Shown: positions 44,770 through 55,985 of the stretch, piece by piece | How the letters are laid out: each line of letters begins with the position of its first letter | Numbering within the stretch: position 1 is the stretch's first letter | Source of the DNA: Prorocentrum cordatum | Lineage: Eukaryota > Sar > Dinophyceae > Prorocentrales > Prorocentraceae | NCBI GenBank assembly: GCA_963575745.1 | Contig: CAUYUJ010020704.1 | Location: 1-64,000 of the forward strand | Direction of reading: 5' to 3' | DNA: 64,000 bases | The notes under the pieces: generated by a model | What the model was told of the DNA's origin: nothing | The model's input: only the letters and a program-made list of their open reading frames with translations | Database searches by the model: none | Position numbers and translations under genes: made by a program

Positions 44770-44920
44770 GGTCGGGCATGTCCCTCTACAGGAGGGCTTT
44801 GGGCGAAAAATATTGAACACCAAGAAATACACCAAAGTAGCAAACAAATGCTCAAAACATGGTTCCCAGAGTATGTTTGGACTCTTTCTGTGTTCCTCCT
44901 ACAGAGAGACAGGCCCGACT
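44770..44920. mobile_element. MITE family B (TGTCGGGC type), copy 1
   Basis: Preceded by TA. It starts GGTCGGGCATGTCCCTCTAC and ends CAGGCCCGACT. The interior contains TGCTCAAAACATGG. It forms an inverted pair with copy 2 on the other side of the GAG tract. Confidence 0.75.
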
Positions 44921-44984
44921 TCACCGTAGGGCCCGCGTGACCCCCCCGACGACGGACGGCCCCTCCGCCCCTCCAGAGGAGGAG

Positions 44985-45300
44985 GAGCAGGAGGGACGGG
45001 GGGAGGAGGAGGAGGAGGAGGAGGAGGAGGAGGAGGAGGAGGAGGAGGAGGAGGAGGAGGAGGCGGAGGCGGAGGGAGGCGGAGGCGGAGGCGGAGGCGG
45101 AGGAGGAGGAGGAGGAGGAGGAGGAGGAGGAGGAGAAGGAGGAGGAGGAGGAGGAGGAGGAGGAGGAGGAGGAGGAGGAGGAGGAGGAGGAGGAGGGAGG
45201 AGGGGGGGGTGGGGGGGAGGAGGAGGGAGGAGGGAGGAGGAGGAGGAGGAGGAGGAGGAGGAGGAGGAGGAGGAGGAGGAGGAGGAGGAGGGAGGAGGAG
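44985..45300. repeat. (GAG)n microsatellite, ~315 bp
   Basis: GAG/GGAGGC triplets between two inverted copies of MITE family B. Confidence 0.97.
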
Positions 45301-45309
45301 CAGGCTGAG

Positions 45310-45462
45310 AGTCGGGCCTGCCCCTCTGGAGGAGGAAACTGCAAAAATAGTCAAACACTAGTCGGGGGACGATGTTTTGAGCACTTGTTTGTTAGTTTGG
45401 TGTACTTTTTGGTATTGATGCTCTTTCGCCCAAGATCCCACGGTAGGGGGGCATGCCCGACC
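45310..45462. mobile_element. MITE family B, copy 2 (inverted relative to copy 1)
   Basis: Starts AGTCGGGCCTGCCCCTCTGG, ends GGCATGCCCGACC, then TA. Its right half is the reverse complement of the left half of copy 1 over about 100 bp (TGTTTTGAGCACTTGTTTG, TTTCGCCCAAGATCCC). Confidence 0.75.
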
Positions 45463-46310
45463 TAAAGGTAGGTAGACGATCGAGGTCGGCTCGGGGAGGG
45501 TACCCTGGGGGAGGGTTATCCTCGAGTGATCCTTTTTGGGGGGGGGGAGGTGGCCAGCGGATGATCCCATGTTCTTGAAGGGGGTTCTTTTGACTTGGGT
45601 CCGACCGTATGTCCTCCACCCGTGTAGCTGGTGCAGAATGCTGTATCGGTGTGGACATATACTCGGGGGAGCTGTCGAAGTTCACTGCAGGGGTTTGCCT
45701 ATCGCAGGTCGGCTCGAGTGAGGCTTCCGGTGTGCCTGGCGACGTTCGATTCGCACAACGGGGAGCGGAGCTAAATTACTCATCGCTGGTCTACCAGGAA
45801 AAACTTGGGGGAGCTATCGGGCGATGCCCCACGTTGACAAGGAACCATCATCCATCCTTGGAAGTGTTCGAACTGTTTAAGGCGAGTGTTCTCTGCGCCA
45901 CTGCGAGGGCCCCACTTCAAACACCAGCCGCCCCCTCATCCCCGCAGCCGTTTTTGTTGTTTTCAGGTGGGTCTGCGCAGCGCCGAGGCGAGCTCCCCAT
46001 CTCTAGAACGACTCGCCCTCCACGCGCGCAATCGCTGAATGCTCTTGTCCTCAAGATCGTGAGCGGATGGCGGCATCGCGACACGTAGGAGCCACTCCCA
46101 ATGAAGTGGGGTGGAGGGGCTTGGGGAGAGGAGGAGGGAGGAGGAGAGGCCTTGGGGGGGTGGGATGGGGGGAGGAGGGGGAGAGGAGGGACTTGGGGGG
46201 CTGGGCAATGAGGGGGGGCTTCAGGGGGAGAGGAAGGGCTTGAGGGGGAGGAGGAGGCTGGTGCAATGAGGGGGGAAGGAGGCGCTTGGGGGGGTGGGAG
46301 GGGAGATTCG
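45463..46310. other. Unique DNA ending in a GGGGGAGGAGG tract
   Basis: 45485-45640 resembles 55560-55680 (GATCGAGGTCGGCTCGGG, ATCCTCGAGTGAT). 46090-46310 is purine-rich with GGGCTTGGGGGG units. No gene recognised. Confidence 0.5.
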
Positions 46311-46315
46311 GTCTC

Positions 46316-46508
46316 TTTACAACCAGAACAACCACTTTACAACCAGATGGGTTACTTTACAACCAACATAGGATTGGAAAGTATGGTTTTTTTTTTCATC
46401 GAGCACGTTCACTTTGCAACCAGAACGGCCCACTTTACAACCAGAACGGACCACTTTACAACCAGAACGGGCCACTTTACAACCAGAGCGGACCACTTTA
46501 CAACCAGT
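46316..46508. repeat. 20-bp tandem repeat ACTTTACAACCAGAACGG, forward
   Basis: Eight copies of ACTTTACAACCAGAACGGNC, interrupted at 46372-46407. Reverse-complement copies are at 47969-48080. Confidence 0.95.
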
Positions 46509-46960
46509 TCAGAGTGGCCGTGCGTGTTTGGGCGTTCCGCAAAGTGCTCCAGAGCAAGTGGGCGCTTTGAAAAATACCCCAGAGCAAGTGGGCGCTCTGA
46601 AAAATGCTCCAGAGCAAGTGGGCGCTCTCAAAAGTGCCCCAGGGCGCGCGGACGTTCTGCAAAGTGATCCAGAGCACGTGGGCGCTCTGGAGCCCGAGCG
46701 CCTGAATTCTCTGCGCAGGCCCCAGCGATGCCCCTGAGCCCGAGCGCCTGAACGCCCCGCGCAGGCCCCAGCGATGCCTCTGAGCCCGAGGACCTGGACG
46801 CTCTGCGCAGGCCCCAGCGATGCCTCTGAGCCCGAGGACCTGGACGCTCTGCGCAGGCCCCAGCGATGCATCTGAGCCCGAGCGCCTGGACGCTCTGAGC
46901 AGGCCCCAGCGATGCCTCTGAGCCCGAGCGCCTGGACGCTCTGGCGCTCTGAGCCCAGCA
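46509..46960. repeat. 31-bp and 46-47-bp tandem repeats
   Basis: 46547-46690: about five copies of CCAGAGCAAGTGGGCGCTCT. 46691-46950: about six copies of GCGCAGGCCCCAGCGATGCC with TCTGAGCCCGAGCGCCTGGA. Confidence 0.92.
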
Positions 46961-47968
46961 GACTAAGACAGGGCTTGCTAGCAGGGGCCAAGCGGCCTCA
47001 ACAAGGGCCCCGTGCTCGCACGGGAATAAGGCGACAGCATACGTAGGAAGGCTCAGGGCGACGCGCTGCCCATTTTAGGGATCACTCACAGGAAGCGAGC
47101 CCAGTGGCCTCCACAAGGGCCCAGTGCTCCAGGGAACTAGGCCATTGGCACCGCGGGTCTCTTGGGCCACGTTGGCCCCTGAAGCCCCACGGTGTTCTGC
47201 AAGGGGCTAAGTGCTCCAGCTCCAGTTGGCCCCCTGCTGCTCCTCGTCTTGGAAGATCGAGGTTCAACGTTCAGAATAAATGCAACTATTTCGAAGATCG
47301 TTCCTTCCAGCGTTAGCCACAGTGCCAGCGTAGCAACGCAGGTATCCTGCTCGGGCAGCAGCCTCAGCCACCGTGCCAGCGCAGCAGCTTGAGCCACCGT
47401 GACAGCGCATCACCGCCACCTTTGTGTCTGCTACCACCACACTTACCGCTGCAGCCCCGCTACCTCCACAATTCCGACTGACCCCCCGCTACTGCCGCAC
47501 ATCCCATTGCAGCCCAGCTACCACCACAGTTCCCACCGCTGCCTGGCGACCACCACAGTTGCCACCGCAGCTTCCCAACACCATGCAGTTCCCATTGTAG
47601 CCCCCGCTACCACCACATCTCCCACTACAGCTTTCCACTGCCATGCAGCTCCAGTCTTGGACGGGATCATGGTTTATTCGTATGTCCTGCGCGACTAGCC
47701 TTCGCCCGTCAGAAAAAGGCAGAGCAAGCAATGGCAGAACTGACCGACAGAGCTTAGAAAGCAGGTCAAAACTCTAATCCGCCCACCAGCACGCAACATA
47801 CCATAGCGCACCAGGTCGCCGCATCGCCAACGCGTGCGCAGTGCTTCTTCGTGCGCGATGGGCAACTTTACAACCAACATGCCTCGACGAGCCCAAAGCC
47901 ACCCTTGCGCTTGCCCACGGAGATTTCAGGGAAAGGCCCGCGTGCATTCAATATGTGTTTTTACTTGC
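46961..47968. repeat. Unique spacer and CCACCACAGTTCCCA-type repeats
   Basis: 47330-47400 has GCCACCGTGCCAGCGCAGC repeats. 47430-47660 has degenerate GCTACCACCACAGTTCCCAC units. One forward TTTACAACCAACATG lies at 47869. No gene recognised. Confidence 0.7.
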
Positions 47969-48080
47969 CTGGTTGTAAAGTGCCCTTCCTGGTTGTAAAG
48001 TGCCCTTCTCTGATTTTGTAAGCTGGTTGTAAAGTGACCCATCTGGTTGTAAAGTGCGCTTCTGGTTGTAAAGTGACCCA
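47969..48080. repeat. TGGTTGTAAAGTG repeat, reverse orientation
   Basis: Five copies of CTGGTTGTAAAGTGNCC, the reverse complement of the array at 46316-46508. Confidence 0.95.
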
Positions 48081-48494
48081 CACGCAGTGGGAGGGGGGTA
48101 GGATGGGGAAGGGCCGGGGGGGGACGGGCGGCCCCGCCCGCCGCCACGCCGCTCCCCGAGAGAGGCCAGAGCGCGGATGAGTGGAGCGCCGCGGCCGAGG
48201 AGGTCCCCTGCAGCGGACAGGAGTCGCCGAGGGGGAGCAGGAGGAGGAGGAGGAGGAGGAGGAGGAGGAGGAGGAGGGGGAGGAGGAGGAGGAGATAATG
48301 AGGAGGAGGAGGAGGAGGAGGGAGGAGGAGGAGGAGGAGGAGGAGGAGGAGGAGGAGGAGAGGAGGAGGAGGGGAGGAGGAGGAGGAAGGAGGAGGGAGG
48401 GGTGGGAGAAGGAGGAGGAGAAGGAGGAGGAGGAGGAGGTGGAGGGGAGGAGGAGGAGGAGAGGAGGAGGAGGAGGAGGAGGAGGAGGAGGACC
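48081..48494. repeat. (GAG)n microsatellite and GC-rich lead-in
   Basis: 48235-48494 is GAG/AGG triplets with small interruptions. 48081-48234 is GC-rich without a gene. Confidence 0.93.
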
Positions 48495-49190
48495 AGTGTA
48501 AACCCAAGACTCATCAACGACGTTGGGATACACCCTCTATCCAAGCTCCCTCTTCATAGGCCCCATAGAAGGATTCAGTTCCACTGGGGGAAATGCCCTG
48601 CTGGGAGACAACCGTTTGAAAATCTTGAAGCGTGCCAGAGCACCTTTCTCAGGATTTCGGCGCCACGAGTGAACCTGACTGTTGCGTCTTGGCGATCCTC
48701 AATTTTGCCAAACATTGCTTTTGGGACTTCAGCACCGCGAATCATCGTAGCTTTCTCGCCCTGCCAATACGGAGCTGTTCGAAAAGACCATGCCGAGAAG
48801 GTTAACAATGATAATATCTACAATTCCTGCATTTGTCTAAAACGAATGTGCGCGGCGCCAAGGCGATTTCTACATTTTGAAGTGGAACCGCCCTCAATAT
48901 GTGAAGCTCTTGAATTTTGAAAATACGAAGGTGCGCGGCGCTGGGGCGAGAACCACATCTTGAAAACCACCCGCCCGCAATCCGAGAAAACCTTGCGCAT
49001 TTCAGCAACGAGTGTGCACGACGCTTTCCGTAGCCTCTTTGGCGCAAATTTGGTTCAATGGGGGCTGCCATAAGCTGCGCTCCGCGCCGCGCGCGGGCCC
49101 CCCGCGCCCTGGTCCCGGCCGCGCCATCGCCCGCGGGCAGCCCCGCCGTCCGGCCGCCCAGCTGGTAGCAGGCACCGATCGTCTGGCGCG
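48495..49190. other. Mixed unique region with short repeats and a spliced-leader-like word
   Basis: 48840-49010 has two to three degenerate copies of a unit with GTGCGCGGCGC and TTTTGAAGTGG/TCTTGAAAACC. 49028-49048 resembles the dinoflagellate spliced leader (separate entry). No gene recognised. Confidence 0.5.
49028..49048 (+). other. DinoSL-like relict
   Basis: CCGTAGCC, then TTTGGC, then CAA, with the same spacing as the dinoflagellate spliced leader; 17 of 21 positions agree. Genomic relict leaders mark mRNAs that were reverse-transcribed and reinserted. No clear retrogene follows. Confidence 0.5.
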
Positions 49191-52100
49191 ACCATGGCCG
49201 CTACGGCCGGTGATCCTGATGGGGAGCTCGAGGAGGTATGGGGCCTGGTGGATGCCGCGACGGTGCTGGTTGTGGAAGCCAATCAAGAGGGGACCGTTGG
49301 CGACCCACCTGAGCGCACTGACTGTGCGACCCGTCCGGCCCCCCCCTCCTCTTGCGCAGGATCGCTGTCCGCGGATCGTCTGGTGACGAGCGGAGGTCGA
49401 TCGAGGGAAGTAGCACCTGATAGTGGCACAACCGTGTGCCGTGGAGGAACGCCCCCGGGCTCCCCTGGGCGCCCTCTTGGCGTTGGAACCCCTACCTAGA
49501 ACGTGAGATTTACATCCGACACGCCGCCCGGCCCAGAGGTACCCAACGGGTGCGCCAGTCGTTTGGGGAACCTGGAAGGGCAGACGGAGCTCGATCCACC
49601 TGTCTGCGCAGCACTTAGCCACATGCCTGGTGCGTGCGCAGGTCGCCTATAGCGGCCCTGGGAGAGAGGGACCCCGGGGACCTGGGCACCTGCGCCATGC
49701 CTCTTGGGCCCCCCCCCCAGCTCCCAGTGGAAGCCGCGTCGACGAGTCATGCGACGATTCCGCCGCGCCCAGGCGCCATGATCGCCAACCGGCCACCGCA
49801 GCTGGCCCACCAGAGCCCGAGGCGGTCAACCAAGACCGATTTTTCGCGACGGGGGGCCGGTGCGGCACAGTTCCGCCAGTCTGCGCGGCAGTTCGCCGTG
49901 TGCCTGGATTGATCGATGCCAAGGGTGAGCAGCGCCCGCATGAGAGCGCGGCGGAGCGTCGCGTTTCTGGTGGAGACCTGGAGGATCTGGAGCATAGGCC
50001 TTGCGGCGAGTCCGCCCCCCCCCCGACGTTGGCGAACCTGGGTGCCCCCCCCCCCGCCCTGTGGGGCGGCAGCGCTGCCGTTCCAGGCCGCGCTGCCGAA
50101 CCGGAGGCGTTTCTCTCCGCCAGTCTGCGCGGCAGTTAGCCGCGTCCCTGGTGCGCCGAGTGAGGAGGATAGGGGCCTGAGCTCAACCCGCGCGCCTGGG
50201 TCTCGGAGCCTCGGCGTTGCCAACCCAGGCTGCACTGCCACCTCGGGGGGCCACGCGGACGGGTTCCCACCTGTCAGCGCGGCAGTTAGCCGCAGCCCTG
50301 GGTGGAACGGCGATCGGGGCACATCCCAAACCTTGATCTCCAGTGGGGATGCGGAGTTTGGGGGCCGCGAAAACGAGCTGTTTGGCACGCCCGCTCCCCT
50401 GATGACGCTGCACCTGGCCATGCCCCGCTGCCAGCCCGCGCGGAGCGCGGCGAAGCCAGCCCAGGCTGCGCCAGTGACCCGCGGGCTGGAGATTGCGCGT
50501 GCTCACCTGTCGGCGCGGCAGTCAGCCGCGTCCCTGGAACGAGGGGCGGTGGCGCCGCCTGCTGGCACCGCGTGGGCACGGACGACGGCAGGGCTGCGCT
50601 CGAGCCTGGGTCCCCAGAAGGCCCACCTGACGATTCAGGTAGTGGGGTCGCCGTGTCAGGCCCTCGGATCAGCTTCCCGCCCCCTGAAGAGGCTCCGCAA
50701 GGCCGCGGAGGCACCCCCGCCGGGCCATGGAATGACCCTTGGGGACCAGGATGACGATGCGCCCCAGATCAGGGCGGACGTTGCTCCTGGAACATGCGGG
50801 GATGAGCGGGCCATCCCAGCAGATTGCGCCGCCAGTGCCCTGCCGCGGCGCGCAGGCGCGATCGGCGGCGGGAAGCGCGCGCGATCGCCCAGGGGCCGTC
50901 CGTGGGAAGCCCGGGCCCGGGCAGCTGCAGGGCGCCGGTGTTGGGCGTGTGCAGGGGCCACCGGTCGAATTCGGCAGCGCGATGAGAGGATCGACCTGGC
51001 CGATCCCCCGCCGATCGCGCTCGCATCGGCCGCGGGCATCCGATCGCTCGCGAGCAGGGGGGCCCCTTCCTGCCTGCCCGCGCCCCGACCCCCTGTCACC
51101 TGGAGGCGGCCGCGCTCGCAGTGACCCTACTTGATCCCAGTGCCACCTGGGCTCGAGGTAGCGCGGGCAGGCCTCCGCCCGAAGGAGGCCCACGGACTGA
51201 AACCTCGGGCGCAAGCCATGCGTGTGGAGGAGGTATTCAGCCCCCCGCGTGCCGCGCAGCGCACGGGCGCCCCCGCGCCAGCGCCGGGATGCCCGGGCTG
51301 CGTGGCCCCGCGATCGCCAGGGCTGCCGGGTGCAGCCCCCCGGACGGCAGCGGTATATATCTTGCCCAGGGCGGCGGACCAGGCGGGGCGGGTGCGGGCC
51401 ATGGTTCGCTACTCCGCGGCGGGACACTGCCGCGCGTGATCCGGGTAGTCGCCTGCCAGGAAAACCGGGCCTGGGCCCGCCCCGCAGTCTGGTCCACTGG
51501 CCGCGCGCCGGCCTCTTTCCTGTTGACCCGGCCTCTCTTTCCCGGCTCACGCAGGGCTCGGGCGCGCCCGCGGGGCACGCGGGGCTCGGCCCGGATTCCC
51601 GTTGGATCTTCGCAGAGCATCGCGCGGAACTGGCGCGCGCCGCTGCCGCGGAGCCTCCAAGGGGCCAGGAGCACGGCCAGGCCGCGCGAAAAAAGGGGCG
51701 CTGCCGCTGCCGAGACCGGCAGCGTGGGCCTTCGACCCCTTGACGAACCGTGCGAGGGTCTCGGGCGGGGGCATCAATGTCCAGAATAGGAGACGCCGTG
51801 CTGAATGATGCCAGTGAAGGGCGCGCTCGCTTCCCGAGCTTTCCGTCTCCGCTAGGCTGGGCCCGGCGACGAAGTCAGGCCCCCCGTGGCCGCGCGGGTC
51901 CGCGCGCGGCCCACCTCGACCAGGGCGGCGTCGGCAGCGCCGCTGGCGATTGCAGGGTGCCTGCCTGCGCCCTCGGCGAAGGATGCGATAGGGGCCCGCG
52001 GCAGGGTGGGCCGAGAGGCGCCCCTCGCGTCGCCGCCCTGGCGGGGGGCTTGTTCGCGCCGGCCCCCGGAGGCGCGCGCTGCGGCACCTGGGCCCCTATA

Positions 52101-52620
52101 GAGGCCCGACGGCCGCGCGCGCCTGCCTGAGGCTCCGGCGCCCGATCGGGAGCTCGGGCGCTGGGCGTGGAATTGCGCGGCCATTGGGTTCGCCGCTGGA
52201 ACGACCGGCCCGCGACCTGGGCCTGCTGGGAGCCAGTGTCCTGGCGTGCCTGGCGCGCGCGGCCGCTAAGTGTGCGCCAGTAGCGGGCGGCCTGTGCGAC
52301 TCGCCAGGGGTGGTCGACTACGCAGCAATCGGCTAATCACCGAGCTCCCGAGAGTTCGGGGGCACGATGTGGATCTGGCCGACGACCCCCTACGTCCGCC
52401 CGTCGACCAGGCCGCCCCGGCAGGTTCCAGGCAAGCGGCGGGCTCTGTTCATATGTAGTGCAGGAAGCGAGCGAGGCCTAGCTCGCCCGCCAGCCTCACC
52501 GTTCCCTTCCCGCACCTTTGCGGGAGCTCAGCGCCCGCAGGCGCGCCGCCATGGGACGGCGGGGTTCCGCCCTGACCCGCGTCGGACGTCGCCGCGCCGG
52601 CCCGCCCGCCCAATAGCGCA
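49191..52620. other. GC-rich region with a recurring CTGCGCGGCAGTTAGCCGCG motif; no gene assigned
   Basis: The motif CTGCGCGGCAGTTAGCCGCG recurs with small changes near 49600, 49878, 50122, 50270 and 50505. Depending on frame it reads PPVCAAVSRVPG. Many long Arg/Pro/Gly/Ala frames overlap on both strands, and none shows a recognisable domain. CpG content and GC are very high throughout. Confidence 0.4.
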
Positions 52621-52623
52621 GAA

Positions 52624-53380
52624 CACGGCGACTGTTTTGCAGTGTGCACCCCCTCCCCCCCGCGGAGCGTCGAGGTCCTGCTCAGGTTTGCGTAGGGCGT
52701 CTGTCAGCTGGACACCCAGCAGCCCACGAAAGTGGCGTGTGCTTCGCAGCTCGCCGCCCCCCAAAAACGGCGAGGTCCTGCTCTGGTTTGGGTAGGACGT
52801 CGCTGCGCTGGCCCCCCCCCCCGAGCAGCATGCGATAGCGGCGACAGTTTCGCAGTTCGCAGCCCCTTCAGAGAGAGCGAGCCACGTGGACACCCCCAGG
52901 GGCCCTCGAAAGTGGTTGCAGTTTTGCAGTTCGCAGCCTTCCCAGAGGATGGCCAGGTCCCGCGCTGATCTGGGCGGGACGGCACTCAGTTAGATGTCCC
53001 AGCAGCCTTCGAAAGCGGCGGCAGTTTCGCATCCCGCAGCCCCCCAAAGATGGCGAGGCCCCATGCTGATCTGGGTTGGACGTCGTTCGGCTGGGCTCCC
53101 CAGTAGCTTTCGAAAGTGGCGACGGTTCCTCAGTGCGCAGCACCCCAGGGATGGCGAGGCCCCGCCCTGACTTGATTCGGGTAGGGTGTTATTCAGCTGG
53201 GCCCCCTGTCAACCCTCGAAAGCGGCGACAGTTTCGCAGTGCGCAGCCGCCGAGGGATGGCGAGGCCCGCACTGACCTGGGTGGGGTGTCGCTCGGCTGG
53301 GCCCCCAAGCAGTCCTCGAAAGTGATGACCGCTTCGCAATTCGCAGCCCCCCAGCGGCGGCGAGTTCCCAGGGAGGACGG
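52624..53380. repeat. About 120-bp tandem repeat, 6-7 copies
   Basis: Each copy has CGAAAGTGGCGACAGTTTCG, CAGTGCGCAGCCCCCC, GATGGCGAGGCCCC and a CTGGGTNGGNTGTCGNTCGG segment. Period 115-125 bp. Confidence 0.92.
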
Positions 53381-53620
53381 CGAAGTAGGAGGCAGGCTGG
53401 CAGGCAGGTACGAGCCAGGGGGCAGTAGAGGAGAGGAGGGAAGAGATGAAAAGGGAGGTCGCGACCCCTGCACTCAATTCTGGAAGGTTCGGGTTCGGTC
53501 CGGTTCGGTTCGGTTCCGAAGTGCCCCTGGTTCGGTCCAGTTCGGTTCGGTGTCGATGTCTTTCTGGTTCGGTTCGCTTGGGTTCGTACGCAATGCAGGA
53601 GTATTGGGAAAAGAGCTGTC
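53381..53620. repeat. GGTTC/CGGTTCGGTTC repeats
   Basis: 53485-53590 is made of GGTTCGGTCCGGTTCGG units and related 5-mers. 53381-53484 is a G-rich spacer. Confidence 0.85.
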
Positions 53621-53679
53621 CGCCGATGGCGCGTGCTGTCCTCCTCCTCCTCCTCTTCCGTCTGCCTTGGGAGCGGGGC

Positions 53680-54413
53680 CCAGCGAAGGCTAACCACGCT
53701 GCCGATCTGCACGCCAAGGAGGCTCTGAGGTTTCACGAGCCTGTCGGCCCTGAGGCGGCCCACTGGTTGGATGATGAAGTTGAGAGGGCCATTTGCTTTG
53801 TAGAACTTGCCGCTGCTGTGATCCTGGTTTTCCAGTCGCGAGCGAAGAGAGAGCGCACGTCTGCGCGTCACCGCTCGGTCAAGCAGTCCCCAGGCTGGCA
53901 TGAGTGGGAGGAGGGGCCGCTAGGAGTGCAGTGCAGGCATTGTCTGATGGTAACCCACGGGGGTGCACCAAGGGAGGCTCTGGGATGCTCTGGGGACCTG
54001 GTTGCGTTCGTCAGGTCGTCCGTCGTTCCCTGGGGCACCTAATTGTTGGTGTGGCTTCTCATGAGATCCACCCCTGAGCCCCAGAACCCTCCGAAGCTGA
54101 GCAAAACCGTTTGCAGTTTTTGTGTGTTCGATGTGGTTGCTGGGCCCGACGGTGTTCGCGTAACCTCGATAAGGTCTGCCAGACACCCGCGAGGAAAGGC
54201 CGAGAGGTGCTAACAAGCACTGCCGAGGCCTTGGGCCCCGGCAGTCGCGTCCGTCACTTCACTGGTAGAGTAGAGCCGCCGCGGTCTCAGCGTTGCCTGT
54301 TGCCCCGAAGCTGCGCAGTAAGACTCCTGCTCTCCGCCTTGCCGCGGTGCGAGGAGGATGAGGCTCCTCTGATTCCGAACCGCCCTGAGGGCTCGGGGTC
54401 GGGGTCAGACTAA
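53680..54413 (+). pseudogene. LINE ORF2 tail: RNase H end and zinc fingers
   Basis: From 53686 the frame reads ANHAADLHAKEALRFHEP, matching the C-terminal N-x2-AD-x2-AK-A signature of RNase H in LINEs. A helical linker follows, then a CRHC...C cluster (about 53930-53985). After about 70 bp of probable intron (ending AACCGTTTGCAG near 54110) and a frame change comes CVRCGCWARRCSRNLDKVCQ, then LGPGSR. The pattern CxxCG...L...C...GxxPG follows RNase H in many dinoflagellate LINE polyproteins. The reverse transcriptase and most of RNase H are missing. An insertion of CTC triplets (53638-53660) lies immediately upstream. Confidence 0.5.
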
Positions 54414-54651
54414 TGCCTGGGGGACTGGCGAGTGGCCAAGGGACATCCTCCCTCCTTGGGAAATGAGTCCGTGGTCGCTTGCTGGTCCCTCTTCTGGCGT
54501 TAGGTTCAGAAGGGCTGCCCAGGCAGCCGCTTTCAAACAGGTCAGGCCGCCGTGGCCCCCCCCCCCCCCCCCAAAAAAAAGTAAGACTCCTGCTCGTACG
54601 CCTGTCCCATCCGCCCTCTCCAGTGCCCCTGCCGTCTCTGAGTACGAGAGA

Positions 54652-54826
54652 CAAGGGCTCCCTCGAGGGCGCGAAGTTATTCGCGCTTCGCGCTTCGCGG
54701 TCCTCGTTCCTTCTCCTCCTCCTCCTCGTCCTCCTCTTCTCTCCCCCTTGGGAGGGCGGCGCGAGGGCGCGAAGTTATCCGCGCTTCGCGCTTCGCGCAG
54801 CGCGAAGCGCGAAGTTGGGAGCCCTT
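54652..54826. mobile_element. MITE family A, copy 2, with GAGAGA target duplication
   Basis: Ends CAAGGGCTCCCTCGAGGGCG and TTGGGAGCCCTTG. GAGAGA flanks both ends, a probable target-site duplication. The two halves can pair through the GCGCTTCGCG and GCGCGAAGCGC words. CCTCCTC forms the centre. Confidence 0.9.
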
Positions 54827-55376
54827 GGAGAGACGGCAGGCCGCTCTCGCGGAGCGAGTGCGTGCCAAGGAGGCACACGGGGCGGAGGCATAGCTTCGGT
54901 CGCCGGCACCTCGTCGCGGGCCCCGGTCACAGCGTGGGGAGCTCGGTCCTCCAGGGGTGCCGCGGACCCCCCATGTCTCAGACTTGCGAGTCTCCTCCCC
55001 TCGGGGCTGTCCTAGTCTTGCCTCCTCCTCCTCTTCCTCCTCTTCCTCCTCCTCCTCCTCCTCCTCCTCCTCTTCCTCCTCCTCCTCCCCCTCCTCGTCC
55101 TCCTCTTCTCCCCCCCAACCTCCCCTCATCTTCCCTTTCTCCCCCACTCCTTTCGCTGGCCGTGCCCCGCCCGCAATGCAAAGTGTCGACACGGGCCTCC
55201 GAGGCCCTTTTGCATCCTTATCGTGGGTCCTTCTTGTAGGGTTAGACTGTGCTCTTCTCCTCCCCCCTCCCGCTGCCGAGGACGCTGCCGCCTCTTCGCC
55301 CCTGCCTCTCCCTCCTCCCCTCCTCCGCCCGTTTCCGGCCCCAGGCTCTCTCGCGCTCCCCTCTTCGCTTGCCATA
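54827..55376. other. Unique DNA with a CTC microsatellite
   Basis: 55018-55115 is (CTC)n. The remainder has no recognised gene. Confidence 0.6.
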
Positions 55377-55524
55377 GGTCGGGCCTGTTCCTCTACAGGG
55401 GAAATAGTAAAACATAGTCCAAGAATCGTAGGGGGACGATGTTTTGAGTATTTTTGGTCCTTTTGCAATATTACTTTGGTGTTTTTTCCGTCGAAATTAC
55501 CCCTGTAGGGGGACACGCCCGACT
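55377..55524. mobile_element. MITE family B, copy 3, TA target
   Basis: TA | GGTCGGGCCTGTTCCTCTAC ... CTGTAGGGGGACACGCCC GACT | TA. 148 bp. The interior contains GGGGGACGATGTTTTGAG, shared with copy 2. TA duplication is the Tc1/mariner superfamily hallmark. Confidence 0.88.
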
Positions 55525-55754
55525 TAACGCTTGCCTGCCCTTTTCTGAGTACAGTCGGGCCGAGGTATAAGATCGAGGTCGGCTCGGGAGGTGTGCCCTG
55601 ATGTCCTTCGTGCTCGTTGGGTGTACTTGTGCATCAAGGGGGGGCAGGGGATCCTCGAGTGATTTTATGGCTCGGGGTGCTTTGGCTGGCGGAGGGTCCA
55701 ATGCTCTCGAAGGATGTTTTTTTTTCTCTCCCATGCCCGACCGCACAGTCAACA

Positions 55755-55800
55755 CTGATATCCAACAACAACAGCAACAACAACAACAACAACAACAACG
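55755..55800. repeat. (CAA)n microsatellite
   Basis: AACAACAACAGCAACAACAA and similar, about 45 bp. Confidence 0.95.
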
Positions 55801-55812
55801 GCATAAGCATAA

Positions 55813-55959
55813 CTCGTCGACGTCCCGCGCGTATCTCTTGGATCTGCGCTGGAGCCCCGTGGCGGCGCCTTTGGCGCCGCCCCCTTGGCGCGCTCCGCGC
55901 GCCGGGGAGGGGGGGGGGATCCGGCGCAGATCCAAGACATCCGCGCGGACCGTCGAGAG
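55813..55959. mobile_element. Foldback element with nested hairpins
   Basis: Arms of about 40 bp: 55813-55853 (including TCTCTTGGATCTGCGC) and 55920-55959 (GCGCAGATCCAAGACA). The loop holds two more hairpins, GGCGGCGCC-TTT-GGCGCCGCC and a GGCGCGCTCCGCGCGCC type stem. Confidence 0.8.
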
Positions 55960-55985
55960 ATCTTGTGCTTCTGCCGCTGCCCTTT

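Noticed and set aside
49191-52620. Several 150-400-codon frames as genes
   Set aside because: Very GC-rich DNA gives long overlapping frames on both strands; no domain, motif or splice pattern supported one over another.
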